In this document: piece after piece, positions 1 to 9,186 of the stretch | Position numbering within the stretch: the first letter of the stretch is position 1 | Layout of the letters: every line of letters begins with the position of its first letter | Assembly: GCA_021083345.1 (NCBI GenBank) | Contig: JAJGRE010000006.1 | Span: forward strand, 124,001 to 188,000 | Origin: Calditrichales bacterium MX18-03 | GTDB taxonomy: Bacteria; Bacillota; Clostridia; Lutisporales; Lutisporaceae | Direction of reading: 5' to 3' | DNA length: 64,000 nucleotides | Notes under the pieces: generated by a model | Databases searched by the model: none | Told to the model about the DNA's origin: nothing | The model's input: only the letters and a program-made list of their open reading frames with translations | Translations under genes and position numbers: made by a program

Positions 1-312
1 CGGAACAACCTCGGCCACGACCCCTCCTACGATGACTTTGGCACCTGCGCTCTTCTGCTTGATGTAAGCCGCATCGCTTTTTATTGTATCGATACTATTA
101 ATGTAGCCGGATATCACGACGGCATCGTAGTCAAACCGGGCATATTTTCTTTGGAAATTCTGGCGGTCAATGCTGCCGTCATATATTTCATAGTCTGCTG
201 TTTCCTCGTTACAGACCGCCGCCAGGTATTCCAGCTCAAGGGGTTCTACATTGACAAAGCTCAGCACCCCCAAGCTGAGCCGGTTCTTGGGACGTACCAG
301 CAGAAGCTTCAA
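1..312 (-). CDS. B12-binding domain radical SAM protein, N-terminal part (cut by window edge)
   Basis: Only the first 104 codons are present; the rest lies left of the window. The protein begins with a hydrophobic strand rich in Leu/Val (KLLLVRPKNR) and continues as an alternating beta/alpha fold with the segments DYDAVVISGYI and GAKVIVGGVVAE. This is the usual start of the cobalamin-binding (Rossmann-like) domain that precedes a radical SAM core in BchE-like enzymes. The radical SAM CxxxCxxC motif is outside the window, so that part is inference. The TTG start overlaps the stop of the upstream gene (TTGA overlap) and has a GAGGTGAG ribosome binding site, so translation is probably coupled. 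It is the third gene of an operon with the two acyltransferase-like genes upstream. Confidence 0.7.
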   Translation of the reverse strand, partial: MKLLLVRPKNRLSLGVLSFVNVEPLELEYLAAVCNEETADYEIYDGSIDRQNFQRKYARFDYDAVVISGYINSIDTIKSDAAYIKQKSAGAKVIVGGVVAEVVP

Positions 313-1298
313 TTTCTCACCTCTTTGCAAACCTTAAATACGGCTTGGGGCATTTTATATGAAAAGAGTCTGCTGAACTTTTTTACAAGCCAGTTGATGA
401 CGCCATTGTCATGGTGTATATACAGATACTTCTTTTCCAGCCTGGCGCCCAGCCTGCACTTCATTTCCTCTGCTGTCTGCCCTAGATCCAGAGAGGTACA
501 ATTGTTTTCTATCGCAGTTCTTACCAGATAAAGCAGCATGTTCTGGTACAGATCGAATTCCTTATTCAGCCGGTAATCCAGACCGCCGAACAGGAAGGTC
601 ATTTTTCTACCCTCAATGACATACTGTACAAAAGCTACCGGTTCCTTATCCTTTTCGAACATGGTGACAGCCGCTTTTGCCTCCCTGAAAAAATCGATAG
701 GCAGCTTTTCCAGCTTATATTCGGACCTGTCATAGACTTGCTCATATAGGCGGTAAAGCCTTTGGTCAAATTCTCCCTCAAGGGCTTCTATGGAAAGCGC
801 CTCAGCTTTTTTAAGTGCCTTCCTGTAGCGATAGCGGTAGTGACTTCTGAGGCCAAGCAAGTAGTCCTCGAAGGAATGCCACCGGATATCCAGAACACAG
901 CCCGGCAGAGTATAGCCCTTTGTGAAGCCCAGGAATTCCAGGTTCTCCGCTGCATTTAATATCAGCTTTGCACCCTTCAAACCGGATAAATATCCCTTTA
1001 CCTCTGCGCTTGCGCTCCCGCTGATGCAATAGCCCGGCTCATCCACTGAGCATGGTATCCCCACCACTGTGACCGGCAGATAAAAATGAATCCGGCTGTA
1101 GCAGAAAATATCCAGCTTCAGGACATATTTCACCAGAATGGCATAAACCTCATCTTCTCTGAAAACAACATACTCCTGGCGGCAGGGGTTTACACGCTCC
1201 AGCAGAGCGAGATTATCCCTGTGCAGCGCGGCGTTGCTTCCTGCCGCCTTGTCCCATTCATCGGGAAGTGCGCTTGCATGCTTGAATACTTCTATCAT
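309..1298 (-). CDS. FemAB/BioF2-like GNAT-fold acyltransferase
   Basis: A 329-residue protein without signal peptide or membrane segment. The segment around residues 150-175 (LGLRSHYRYRYRKALKKAE) is the basic helix typical of FemAB-like and BioF2-like acetyltransferase proteins. The C-terminal part with VAFVQYVIEGRKMTFLFGG and LDLGQTAEEMKCRLGA resembles their second GNAT-like half. Family members transfer acyl or aminoacyl groups to cell-wall or small-molecule amines; the substrate here is unknown. Its start overlaps the upstream GNAT gene by four bases and its stop overlaps the radical SAM start, so the three proteins are probably made in fixed ratio. Family level is fairly sure, function is not. 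Confidence 0.6.
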   Translation of the reverse strand: MIEVFKHASALPDEWDKAAGSNAALHRDNLALLERVNPCRQEYVVFREDEVYAILVKYVLKLDIFCYSRIHFYLPVTVVGIPCSVDEPGYCISGSASAEVKGYLSGLKGAKLILNAAENLEFLGFTKGYTLPGCVLDIRWHSFEDYLLGLRSHYRYRYRKALKKAEALSIEALEGEFDQRLYRLYEQVYDRSEYKLEKLPIDFFREAKAAVTMFEKDKEPVAFVQYVIEGRKMTFLFGGLDYRLNKEFDLYQNMLLYLVRTAIENNCTSLDLGQTAEEMKCRLGARLEKKYLYIHHDNGVINWLVKKFSRLFSYKMPQAVFKVCKEVRN

Positions 1299-2380
1299 AG
1301 TGCCTCCAGGGGGATCTCATAGGCCACATAGTGCTTGTACTCCTTCTCCAGAAGCTTAATTCCGAAATTTCTGGACTTGTAGTTTTCTTCAAAAATCCAG
1401 CTGGTCTCGAGGGTCTCATACCTGCGGGCATTTCTCAGGTAGCACTCATGAAGCAGACCCAATATGGCGCCGCTATTCTGATACTCCGGCAGTATGGCGA
1501 TTTCAACCAGCTTCAGCTTTTTGATCCTATGGGAGAAAAGTTTGTTCTTGATAAAGGTACTGAGGCCGATGGTCTGCCCATAGCCTAAGAGTTCATTGAA
1601 ATCCGGGTACCAGAGCAGGTATCCGATGGGCTTGCCGCCGTCTTCTATGAAAATGATATTATCTTCGGTGATAAAATAGCTTAACTCCTTAAAAAGCTCA
1701 TAATCCTCTTCATGGGTTCTCTCAAAGTAAAAGGGATGGTCTTTGAAGCAGATATTGTTGATATCGGTATAGGTCTGCATTTCCTCCCGGAAACGCCTGA
1801 AATCCATGCTCCGGCAGCTGAATTTGGGCTTGATCCGCGCCAATAGCCTGCCATACTTTTTAAAGTCCAGCGTATCTGTACTGCCGCTATAAGAAACCAG
1901 CTTGTGCTGCTTCGGATTGAATTTATGAAAATAGCCGGCATAATAGGGTGGTGTAAAGCTGTTGCCGAAGCACACATCCGCATCATGCCTGTCGCACAAA
2001 AAACCGATGCCGTAATTGATATGACCGTTCAGCCCCACGGTTATCCTGCTTAAGCCTTTTTCCCCACACAGCTGCTTTGCCTTCTCCATGATCAGGTCCA
2101 CTGCTTCCTGGCAGTTTTCCAGCGCCTCAAAAAAAGCAATCTGCAATACCTGCTCATCACTTCTGGCATGGATGTATATGCAGACCGCCACAACCGAATG
2201 CCCCTTTTTTACCATGACCGGAATCATATCCAGGCTGCTGCAGAATGCCCCCCGCTTGTACAAAAACTGCTTCAGGACAGGCGTCGCACTGTCTTTATAA
2301 TTGGGATAGCTGCTGTAGATTTCTTTGACGAACTTCATATATGCTTTATAATCAGCCTTGCTACATTGATATAATTCCAT
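1295..2380 (-). CDS. GNAT family N-acetyltransferase, two-domain
   Basis: A 361-residue protein. The C-terminal half has a GNAT signature: IIFIEDGGKPIGYLLWYPD followed by KLVEIAILPEYQNSGAILGLL, where the last stretch is the acetyl-CoA-binding motif A in a degenerate form (the usual Q/RxxGxG/A is read as QNSGAI). The N-terminal half looks like a second, weaker GNAT fold. I place the start at the ATG giving MELYQCSK. A GTG three codons earlier lies inside the GAGGTG ribosome binding site. First gene of the operon with the FemAB-like and B12 radical SAM genes, which suggests joint modification of one small molecule or envelope component. Confidence 0.65.
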   Translation of the reverse strand: MELYQCSKADYKAYMKFVKEIYSSYPNYKDSATPVLKQFLYKRGAFCSSLDMIPVMVKKGHSVVAVCIYIHARSDEQVLQIAFFEALENCQEAVDLIMEKAKQLCGEKGLSRITVGLNGHINYGIGFLCDRHDADVCFGNSFTPPYYAGYFHKFNPKQHKLVSYSGSTDTLDFKKYGRLLARIKPKFSCRSMDFRRFREEMQTYTDINNICFKDHPFYFERTHEEDYELFKELSYFITEDNIIFIEDGGKPIGYLLWYPDFNELLGYGQTIGLSTFIKNKLFSHRIKKLKLVEIAILPEYQNSGAILGLLHECYLRNARRYETLETSWIFEENYKSRNFGIKLLEKEYKHYVAYEIPLEAL

Positions 2381-2529
2381 TTGATGCACCTCGTACCCGG
2401 GATTTTGCTCTGTATAACATTATTCGACTACAAATCATTTTGTCCTTCTATTTAGACGTTCCATACGTCATAATGTTCATAGGAAAAACTTGAGATGAAT
2501 AAGAACGGTATATCAAGAGAAGGGCTTCC

Positions 2530-4296
2530 TTGAATAATGTAAGAAATTATGCTTATTATAAGGATAGTGGAAATGATTGGAGGCTGATGACTCTATTGGA
2601 CTTTTTACGGAATAAAACACTGACGCACTTTAAGCCACAGGCATTCCTGACTGCTACCTTTGTAATCTTTCTCCTGCAGAACCTAATGGAGACCAATGTG
2701 CAGCTCATAACACCCGACAGCCTGAAGCCGGTTTTCGGGTTAATCGTTAATGTGCTGATATGGCCGCTCTTCCTGGGTGGTGCGCTGGCCGTTATACTGG
2801 ATTACTACAGGAATGATGAGGAAACCTTTCAGTTTGCAAAATTCATCCGCTATGCCATAAAAAATTACCTGCGCATTCTATTTATTAACCTGTTTATGAT
2901 TATAGCTGCGATCCTTATCTCGCTGCCTTTTGAGCTGATGGGATATGAGCTTAACGATATGGCATCCGATATCATTCTCATCCCAATATCTATTATTAAG
3001 CTGTTTTGGACCATTGCCATCATCCAGGAAAAAAGATTCTTCCGGAGCCTGAAAAGCAGCTTTGACATTCTCATTCGTAACAGACAGGCGCTGATCCTTT
3101 CCATTTTATACGCTGCAGCAGGCTTTGCGGACACTGCCGTACCCAGATTGTTGTCCGGTGATTTGACACAATCAACAGCAATAGTTGTTTCTGTCGTACG
3201 GGCCTTGGTATTCGGTACAGCAATATTTTACGCCTATTATGTGGGCACTGTGATCTATGGAGATTTCAAAGAGCTGCGTTCTTCTGGCATGCCGGCTCAT
3301 ACGCAGGACATTTTCATGGAAAATGAAGACGACCGGCATAAACCGGGGATGCTGCTGATAGCCGCTTCCTTCATTCCGATCGTCGGCATCATCACCTTTA
3401 TCAAAGGGATTACATCCTTGAAAAAAGTGGAGCAGTTTTCCATAAGGCCGCTTGCGGCATGCGTGCTGGGCGCTTTCTTCACCTTGGTCCATGCCTTCAT
3501 GGCCATCGGCTTGCTTTTGCCTAAGCGGGATATTCTCACTCAGCCCGGCGACAGCTTCTTGTATGAGCCTTCCCAGCTTGTTTCAGGCTTGCTGTTTATC
3601 GTTATCCTGCTGGTATTGTTTACGACCCATGAGTACGCACATGCCTACGCTGCCTGGAAACTGGGCGATGATACGCCTTTGGAAGAAGGGCGTCTGACGC
3701 TGAACCCCATCCCGCACCTGGATCTTTTCGGCTCCATCCTATTGCCCGGCATCATGATCTTTCAGCAGTCGGATTTCATCTTCGGCTGGGCAAAGCCGGT
3801 GCACGTCAATCTGGAAAATATGAAAGACCCCAAAAGAGACAATATCCGTGTCTCTATTGCAGGTCCCTCCATCAACGTCCTTATGTCCCTAGTTACCTTT
3901 ATCTTTATCCTTTTGCTGGCGCTGATTGCACGGATAGCTTTCCCCGAGGTTCAGGCACTGAACCTGGCAGAGCCCTATGCTCCAGTGTCGATTGCCGGTA
4001 CAAGTGCAAACATGCCTTTGGCCACCTTGTTCTACATCCTCAAGCAGGTATTCTACACCAGCTTGATATTGGGCTTTTTCAACCTGCTGCCTATCCCGCC
4101 ATTGGATGGATCGCACATTCTGTCCGCCATTCTGCCGGATAAGGCAATGAACTACTTTGAGCGGTTCCGAGGGATCGGATCGATCCTGTTCCTGCTGCTG
4201 GTCATCAGCCCTGTATTTGACTATATTTTAATGATACCTATGGGGATCTTTTGGGCTGTGCTGCAGTTTGCGCTTACTGCGCTGGGGATGGGGTAA
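2530..4296 (+). CDS. Site-2 protease family (M50) zinc metalloprotease with extra N-terminal membrane domain
   Basis: A 588-residue polytopic membrane protein. The C-terminal ~230 residues carry the M50 hallmarks: the zinc site HEYAH near residue 370 (TTHEYAHAYAAWKLGDD), then LTLNPIPHLDLFGSILLP, and the second motif NLLPIPPLDGSHIL with the Asp ligand. These proteases cut substrates within the membrane. The first ~330 residues form a separate domain with about six hydrophobic segments that the core S2P family lacks; it resembles bacterial multi-pass domains of the DUF4013/YciC type, a weak likeness. The TTG start at 2530 has a modest AAGGG site; an ATG at 2587 preceded by GGAGG is an alternative. 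Monocistronic, divergent from the GNAT operon. Confidence 0.85.
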   Translation: MNNVRNYAYYKDSGNDWRLMTLLDFLRNKTLTHFKPQAFLTATFVIFLLQNLMETNVQLITPDSLKPVFGLIVNVLIWPLFLGGALAVILDYYRNDEETFQFAKFIRYAIKNYLRILFINLFMIIAAILISLPFELMGYELNDMASDIILIPISIIKLFWTIAIIQEKRFFRSLKSSFDILIRNRQALILSILYAAAGFADTAVPRLLSGDLTQSTAIVVSVVRALVFGTAIFYAYYVGTVIYGDFKELRSSGMPAHTQDIFMENEDDRHKPGMLLIAASFIPIVGIITFIKGITSLKKVEQFSIRPLAACVLGAFFTLVHAFMAIGLLLPKRDILTQPGDSFLYEPSQLVSGLLFIVILLVLFTTHEYAHAYAAWKLGDDTPLEEGRLTLNPIPHLDLFGSILLPGIMIFQQSDFIFGWAKPVHVNLENMKDPKRDNIRVSIAGPSINVLMSLVTFIFILLLALIARIAFPEVQALNLAEPYAPVSIAGTSANMPLATLFYILKQVFYTSLILGFFNLLPIPPLDGSHILSAILPDKAMNYFERFRGIGSILFLLLVISPVFDYILMIPMGIFWAVLQFALTALGMG

Positions 4297-4419
4297 GTCA
4301 ATATATTTAGAAAGCCACATCAATTTGCACTTCCAAAATCTTTTTCATCTCCTCTTTCTTGCACATATTCATTCATAACTGCATATCATAATATATTGTA
4401 TAGTAAAGGGGTTATTGCT

Positions 4420-5394
4420 ATGTTCCATGGATTTTTCAGACGATTGTCCAGAAAATGGGCTTTGCCTGTTGCCGATGGCTCCTTCATTCAACTCCCGATG
4501 ACATATGAGTGGGATGACGCCAAGTGGCAGAGTGAGTTCGGTTACCTCCGGGAAGCAGGGATGAACTATCTTGTAGTGATGGGGACCAGCACGACGGACG
4601 GAAACGAAACCCAAACGACATATCCGACAAGCTTACCTAATTGCAGTATAGCCTCTCCGGCGGATGTCATCGATACATTACTGAGGAACGCCAGTAAAGC
4701 AGGTTTCAAGGTATTTCTGGGAATCGGTTTCAACAAGACCTGGTGGAAAAAGTCAGCAAACGACCCGGAATGGCTGTATTGGCAAATGCAGAGGGACAAC
4801 CGGATCGCGGAGGAGCTTTACAGGAAGTATCATCGCAAATATGCCGACGCTTTTTACGGGTGGTACTGGGCTTATGAAGTGGACAACATGAATTTTAAAA
4901 ACCAGAAGCAGCTTGAGGTCCTGTCAGAAGCTTTGAACCTGCAATTGGATTTCATGTCTGCATCAAACATCAAGCTGCCGTTTCTGCTCTCTCCCTTCAT
5001 CAATTCCAAGTATTCCAGTCCGAAGAAGTATGCCGATATATGGGCTTATGTGCTTGGCCGTACGAACTTGGTCAAAGGCGATATCTTTTGCCTGCAAGAT
5101 AGTGTAGGCGGAGGAGGGCTCAAAATAAACCAGGTCCGCAAATGGTTCAGAGCTATGCGAAAAGCGGTTGATACCAAACCCAGCCTACAATTCTGGGCAA
5201 ATACGGAATCTTTCATGTCAAATCCTTTTAGAACTGCTCCGCTCAGCAGATTTATCAAACAGATGAAGCTTGAAAATCCTTTTGTCGATAAAATCATCAC
5301 TTTTTCATACTGCCATTATTACAGTCCTAATAAAGTGCCCGAAGATTATCACAAGAGCTATCTGAATTATATCTCAACAGTCCGCAAGCATTGA
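4420..5394 (+). CDS. DUF4434 domain protein (TIM-barrel, glycosidase-like)
   Basis: A 324-residue protein without signal peptide. It matches the DUF4434 pattern: an early FIQLP strand, WQSEFGYLREAGMNYLVVM, FKVFLGIGFNKTWW, then FYGWYWAYEVDNMNF and GDIFCLQDSVGGGG. These proteins are predicted TIM barrels related to glycoside hydrolases, with no assigned reaction that I know of. The start is the ATG at 4420, eight bases after AAAGGGG; a TTG 24 bases upstream sits before that site and is unlikely. The last codons (Thr-Val-Arg-Lys-His) overlap the left arm of a dispersed hairpin repeat, so coding sequence and transcription end share bases. Confidence 0.75.
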   Translation: MFHGFFRRLSRKWALPVADGSFIQLPMTYEWDDAKWQSEFGYLREAGMNYLVVMGTSTTDGNETQTTYPTSLPNCSIASPADVIDTLLRNASKAGFKVFLGIGFNKTWWKKSANDPEWLYWQMQRDNRIAEELYRKYHRKYADAFYGWYWAYEVDNMNFKNQKQLEVLSEALNLQLDFMSASNIKLPFLLSPFINSKYSSPKKYADIWAYVLGRTNLVKGDIFCLQDSVGGGGLKINQVRKWFRAMRKAVDTKPSLQFWANTESFMSNPFRTAPLSRFIKQMKLENPFVDKIITFSYCHYYSPNKVPEDYHKSYLNYISTVRKH

Positions 5395-5463
5395 TACGTC
5401 TTGATTTCGGGCTGTTTTCCCATTTACTTTTGATACGGTTCACCATGACATCGGCAAATGATA
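5376..5463 (+). repeat. Dispersed hairpin repeat, copy R1
   Basis: About 88 bases that recur at 9546-9629 (same orientation) and, inverted, at 62172-62266, with a partial copy near 60331-60390. Shared blocks are AAGCATTGATAC, then a GGGC(T/C)GTTT arm, CATTTACTTTTGATACGGTT and an end in AAATGATA/AAGTGATA. The first half folds into a hairpin (AACAGTCC pairing with GGGCTGTT) that could end transcription of the DUF4434 gene. The repeat starts inside that gene's last codons. Confidence 0.7.
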
Positions 5464-5550
5464 AAGGGGTTTTCCCCCAATCTATCGCCAATCACCCCCA
5501 ATAAGTTGACGGGTTGACAGACTGACACCTAAACCTTCAATTTTGGACAC

Positions 5551-5583
5551 AAAAAACCGCTTCCTTTTCAGCAAACGGTTTAA
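5551..5583 (-). terminator. Rho-independent terminator of the subtilase gene
   Basis: Read on the minus strand, AAACCGTTTGC pairs with GAAGCGGTTT and is followed by a run of six T. It lies just after the stop of the S8 peptidase gene. Confidence 0.6.
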
Positions 5584-5600
5584 GCAATTATATAGTGATA

Positions 5601-8066
5601 TTAACTGGAAATTGTATTTTCCACAACAGGAGCATTTTCAATTTTAGTAACAATAGGAGTATATAAATCGGTATTTACTTCTGGTGTTTCGATTGAAACT
5701 ACAAGAGAATATCTAACTTTCTCATTATATTTTCCGAGATGTGCTCGTTCACGCCACCAACCAATAACAGGATAAATCGCAACATAATTTGCATCACACA
5801 GATTAACAGCTAAGTCATCGCAAAAATCTGAATGTATTGAGCCTACATCGCGATTGCCAACACCTAAATACCAGTCTCTGCTGTTCCCATCTCCGCTATC
5901 CTTTATATCATCACCTCGCATCTTTATGTTGACGCGTTTTTTGAAATCTTTTAATGTTTCATTAGAATTAATAACATCAAATCTAAGTCCGCATGATGGA
6001 TATCTATATTTATCTTTCCAACCAACCTCACCCGGGCCCGGCTCAATAAAGTAAGACAGAGTAACTCTAATAGTAGCCTTTGTTTCTCCCAAAGCTTGCA
6101 ATACTTCTTTTGGCCAAGGTAAATCGTGCAAATGCATTTCATTCATTTGATTTTTCTTGAAAGGTTGCAGTTCGCCTTGAATAATTAAATTCACTGAGTT
6201 ATTAGCACATTGGATTGCTTTTGACAAATCAGGAACACCATATCCACAAGTACGTAACAATTGCTTTCTGCCTTTTGTTTTTGAATCATCTTTACAAAAT
6301 TGTTTATGCATTTCTTCAGTCCATCTAGCAGAATGTACTAGCAAAGCACGTACTGTTTCCGGCCATATTCCTGGATATTCTGAATAAATTTGTGCAGCCA
6401 TCCAAGACGCTTGTGCAGTAGCTGAGCTTGTCCCACAAATGGTAGAGAATGGGCGAACTAAATGCTTATAATATGTAGTTATAAGAGATAAGTCTTCACA
6501 TTCAGTATAATCGGTACCATTTGTCGCCATGTTGCCACCATTTAAAAGAATTTCAGGTTTAATTGGCCATTTGTTGTTCCATGTGACTGACGTTGAGCTA
6601 TATGGGGATAATTGCCCGACATTTGCAACTGGCTTAAAATCCTTAAAGCTAGTATCAGCAATTTGAATATCATTTGATATTGCACCTACCGTGATCGCGT
6701 TCCAAGACTGTCCCGGATTTTCAACACCGTGAAGAATGTTCGAATTAGGATATTCGGCACTTGAGAGTTCTTCTGGAAAAACATTTCCGCCACTAATAAA
6801 AAATAATCGCTTTTCCCCATTTTCATTTGCACCAGATGTTATACTATCCACAGCAGCCGACCAAGATGTGGGGCTACCATCATCTGTGTTAAAATACGGA
6901 GAAGTCACAGCCATACACAAAACTCTATCAGCTTTAGGATTTGAAATTTCGGCTAAGGCGACGGCTTGTTCAGTGATTGCTCCATATAACCTTATGGGGT
7001 TTTCTCCCTTTGGCGGTAAAATCTTTACAGACTCAATCCCATGATTGATAACCAAACTATTTTGATCTAGCAACCTATCTTTCAAATCATTATATATGGC
7101 TATCCCAGCCATCTCAGTTCCATGTCCCATTTGGTCTGTAACTCCCCACGCTGCATTTACAGCTTGTACAGCCGTATCACCTTTTACAGTGGGGGAGATT
7201 AAAGGGTGTGAACTACTCATCCCCGTATCCAATAAACAAATATAAGAGCTAGCGTCTTCAAACTTTGTTCGATTCAATAATTCCTGCACCCACTCCAGCT
7301 GTTCAGCTGCAGACAAATTATCAAAGAAACTTGTTGGCTCCGGAGCTCTTCTAAATTCAGCTATGTATTCACAGCAACTAATTAAGCTGGATAATTGTGT
7401 CCGGTTTGCTTTTATCAAAAGAACTATTCGCTCTGGAAAAATCAATCTATTATTGTCAATCTCTATTTCTATAGTGTTACAACATTCCAATATATTAGAC
7501 AATGCATCATCAAAAGATGAATCGTCATATCTAATCCATACTTCACACCACTGAGCGGTTTCATCAGGAATATCATCTAGCTTACCAATCCAAAATGAAT
7601 CCAGCATGGCAACTCGTATATCTTCAATGCTCCGAACTAAGTCATTATTCTTAGGAATTCCTTTTTCAGTAACTTCCGAAGAATAGGCTTCAATTTTTTT
7701 AATAAAATACGATTCTTTTCCAGATGGAATATATACAGTAGCTTTAATTGTTTCCGTTTCTTCATCGGGTTTAACATTTAAAAGACGTATACCCTGAGAC
7801 CGATTTTCTAAACTTTTAATTGCCAAATCATGTTTAGCCGCACTGGAAAACTCAAGGTATACGCCTTCTTTATATCTTATGGCTGCTACTTGCTTTTGAG
7901 TTGCTGAACGCTCATAGCACTCAGTCAATTTCCTTTCAATAAATGCAGCGTGGGACTTGGTATCATCTCGTTGTGGGTAGTTCTTACCTATTGGTGTAGG
8001 GCGAGAAACATAAGGGATTGCTATGTTTGTATCACTCAAAAAAATGTTCTTTTTTTCAACCGACAA
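5601..8066 (-). CDS. S8 family subtilisin-like serine peptidase, cytoplasmic type
   Basis: An 821-residue protein with the full subtilase triad: Asp280 (CLLDTGMSSSHP), His315 (MGHGTEMAG) and Ser547 (CGTSSATAQASW), plus the oxyanion Asn428 (ISGGN). There is no signal peptide and no obvious propeptide, unusual because most subtilases are exported. Residues 1-250 form an unassigned N-terminal domain and the last ~220 residues a beta-rich domain. The TTG start is eight bases after a GGAGG that lies inside the end of the AAA gene; the nearby ATG at 8070 reads into a stop after four codons. It forms a two-gene operon with the AAA ATPase. Such pairs recur in mobile and defence-rich regions of bacteria; I infer that the ATPase controls or feeds the protease. 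The region is visibly AT-rich. Confidence 0.88.
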   Translation of the reverse strand: MSVEKKNIFLSDTNIAIPYVSRPTPIGKNYPQRDDTKSHAAFIERKLTECYERSATQKQVAAIRYKEGVYLEFSSAAKHDLAIKSLENRSQGIRLLNVKPDEETETIKATVYIPSGKESYFIKKIEAYSSEVTEKGIPKNNDLVRSIEDIRVAMLDSFWIGKLDDIPDETAQWCEVWIRYDDSSFDDALSNILECCNTIEIEIDNNRLIFPERIVLLIKANRTQLSSLISCCEYIAEFRRAPEPTSFFDNLSAAEQLEWVQELLNRTKFEDASSYICLLDTGMSSSHPLISPTVKGDTAVQAVNAAWGVTDQMGHGTEMAGIAIYNDLKDRLLDQNSLVINHGIESVKILPPKGENPIRLYGAITEQAVALAEISNPKADRVLCMAVTSPYFNTDDGSPTSWSAAVDSITSGANENGEKRLFFISGGNVFPEELSSAEYPNSNILHGVENPGQSWNAITVGAISNDIQIADTSFKDFKPVANVGQLSPYSSTSVTWNNKWPIKPEILLNGGNMATNGTDYTECEDLSLITTYYKHLVRPFSTICGTSSATAQASWMAAQIYSEYPGIWPETVRALLVHSARWTEEMHKQFCKDDSKTKGRKQLLRTCGYGVPDLSKAIQCANNSVNLIIQGELQPFKKNQMNEMHLHDLPWPKEVLQALGETKATIRVTLSYFIEPGPGEVGWKDKYRYPSCGLRFDVINSNETLKDFKKRVNIKMRGDDIKDSGDGNSRDWYLGVGNRDVGSIHSDFCDDLAVNLCDANYVAIYPVIGWWRERAHLGKYNEKVRYSLVVSIETPEVNTDLYTPIVTKIENAPVVENTISS

Positions 8067-8069
8067 TCA

Positions 8070-9035
8070 TTATGCCTCCTTTCCAGAGTATATAGTTAAT
8101 CTTTCATTAACTAAACTTAACAACTTAGATTCTGTTATTTTGCTATCATCTAATATCGAATCTTTAATTGCATCATCACATACTCTGATTATTTCAGCAT
8201 GGCTCAATACAATTGACTCTTCAATTAGCTTAATAGATGGAACAAAATTACTTTGATAAGCAGAAAGTTTATATTTGTATAACCGTTTAACTTCATTTTT
8301 AGTTGGCATAGAATAATGTAAAACATCATCAAAACGCCTAAACAGTGCTTGGTCTAATAATTTTTGGTTATTTGTTGCTGCTACGATAATACTTTCTGAG
8401 GAATCTTGTTCTATAAATTGCAGGAAAGAATTTAGTATTCTACGCATTTCTCCAACTTCGTTATCTAAACTTCTATCAGCACCGATAGCATCGAATTCAT
8501 CAAAAAAATACACACCAATTGAATTCTCAACAGAGTCGAAAATTTGTCTAAGTTTTACACTAGTCTCACCCATGAACTTTGTTACTAACTTATCCATTTG
8601 AACAGTATAGAGCGGCAATCCCGTTTCTGAAGCTATCACTGAAGCAGTAAAAGTCTTTCCTGTTCCGGGTTTTCCCTCAATGAGAATTTTGCGTCGATTA
8701 CTCATTCCATAACTCTTTAACTTATTTCTGTTCTTAAATTCATTTAAGATTCTTTTGATCCTATCGTGAATCTCATCAGATACAATTAAATCTTTTAATT
8801 TGTCAGAAGGAATGGACATTGTAAGCATAGGATTACTTTGCGTCTGATTGAAATTAAGTATATTAGCTCTAGCACTTCCTGTTTTTTCAGCGAGTTTTTT
8901 TAACTCACGGGCAAGGGTCTCGTGGTTAAGTTTTGCTTCATAAGCAGCTATCTGTAATACTACAGTCCTGAACTTTTCATTGTCATTATCAATATGAGCC
9001 TTAATTAAACTTTTAATCTGATCTGCTGTAGCCAC
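8070..9035 (-). CDS. AAA family ATPase paired with the subtilase
   Basis: A 321-residue AAA+ protein: Walker A GKPGTGKT at about 121-128, Walker B FFDEFDA with Asp179/Glu180, sensor-1 AATNN and an arginine-finger region RRFDD. Residues 1-85 are a helical N-terminal domain that may bind the partner. I choose the GTG start (MATADQIKSL) because a perfect AAGGAGGTG lies six bases ahead of it; an upstream ATG would have the ribosome site inside its own codons. Its last codons contain the ribosome binding site of the protease gene, so the two are probably translationally coupled. AT content is high (23% GC in 8221-8280). Confidence 0.88.
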   Translation of the reverse strand: MATADQIKSLIKAHIDNDNEKFRTVVLQIAAYEAKLNHETLARELKKLAEKTGSARANILNFNQTQSNPMLTMSIPSDKLKDLIVSDEIHDRIKRILNEFKNRNKLKSYGMSNRRKILIEGKPGTGKTFTASVIASETGLPLYTVQMDKLVTKFMGETSVKLRQIFDSVENSIGVYFFDEFDAIGADRSLDNEVGEMRRILNSFLQFIEQDSSESIIVAATNNQKLLDQALFRRFDDVLHYSMPTKNEVKRLYKYKLSAYQSNFVPSIKLIEESIVLSHAEIIRVCDDAIKDSILDDSKITESKLLSLVNERLTIYSGKEA

Positions 9036-9059
9036 GTAAAACACCTCCTTGCGCATAGA

Positions 9060-9186
9060 TATACATAATATATTATATGCCTTATTTTGGAAAAGGTCAA
9101 TTGGACATAGTTTCCACTAATAGCTATTTTCAAGAAATTAAAAACTGTTGCACTGTATTTCTAAAAGTTATAGCATCCAATTTCAC
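9060..9186. other. AT-rich upstream region of the AAA/subtilase pair
   Basis: No ORF with a ribosome binding site. It should hold the promoter of the AAA/S8 operon, but I see no clear -35/-10 pair. Confidence 0.3.
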
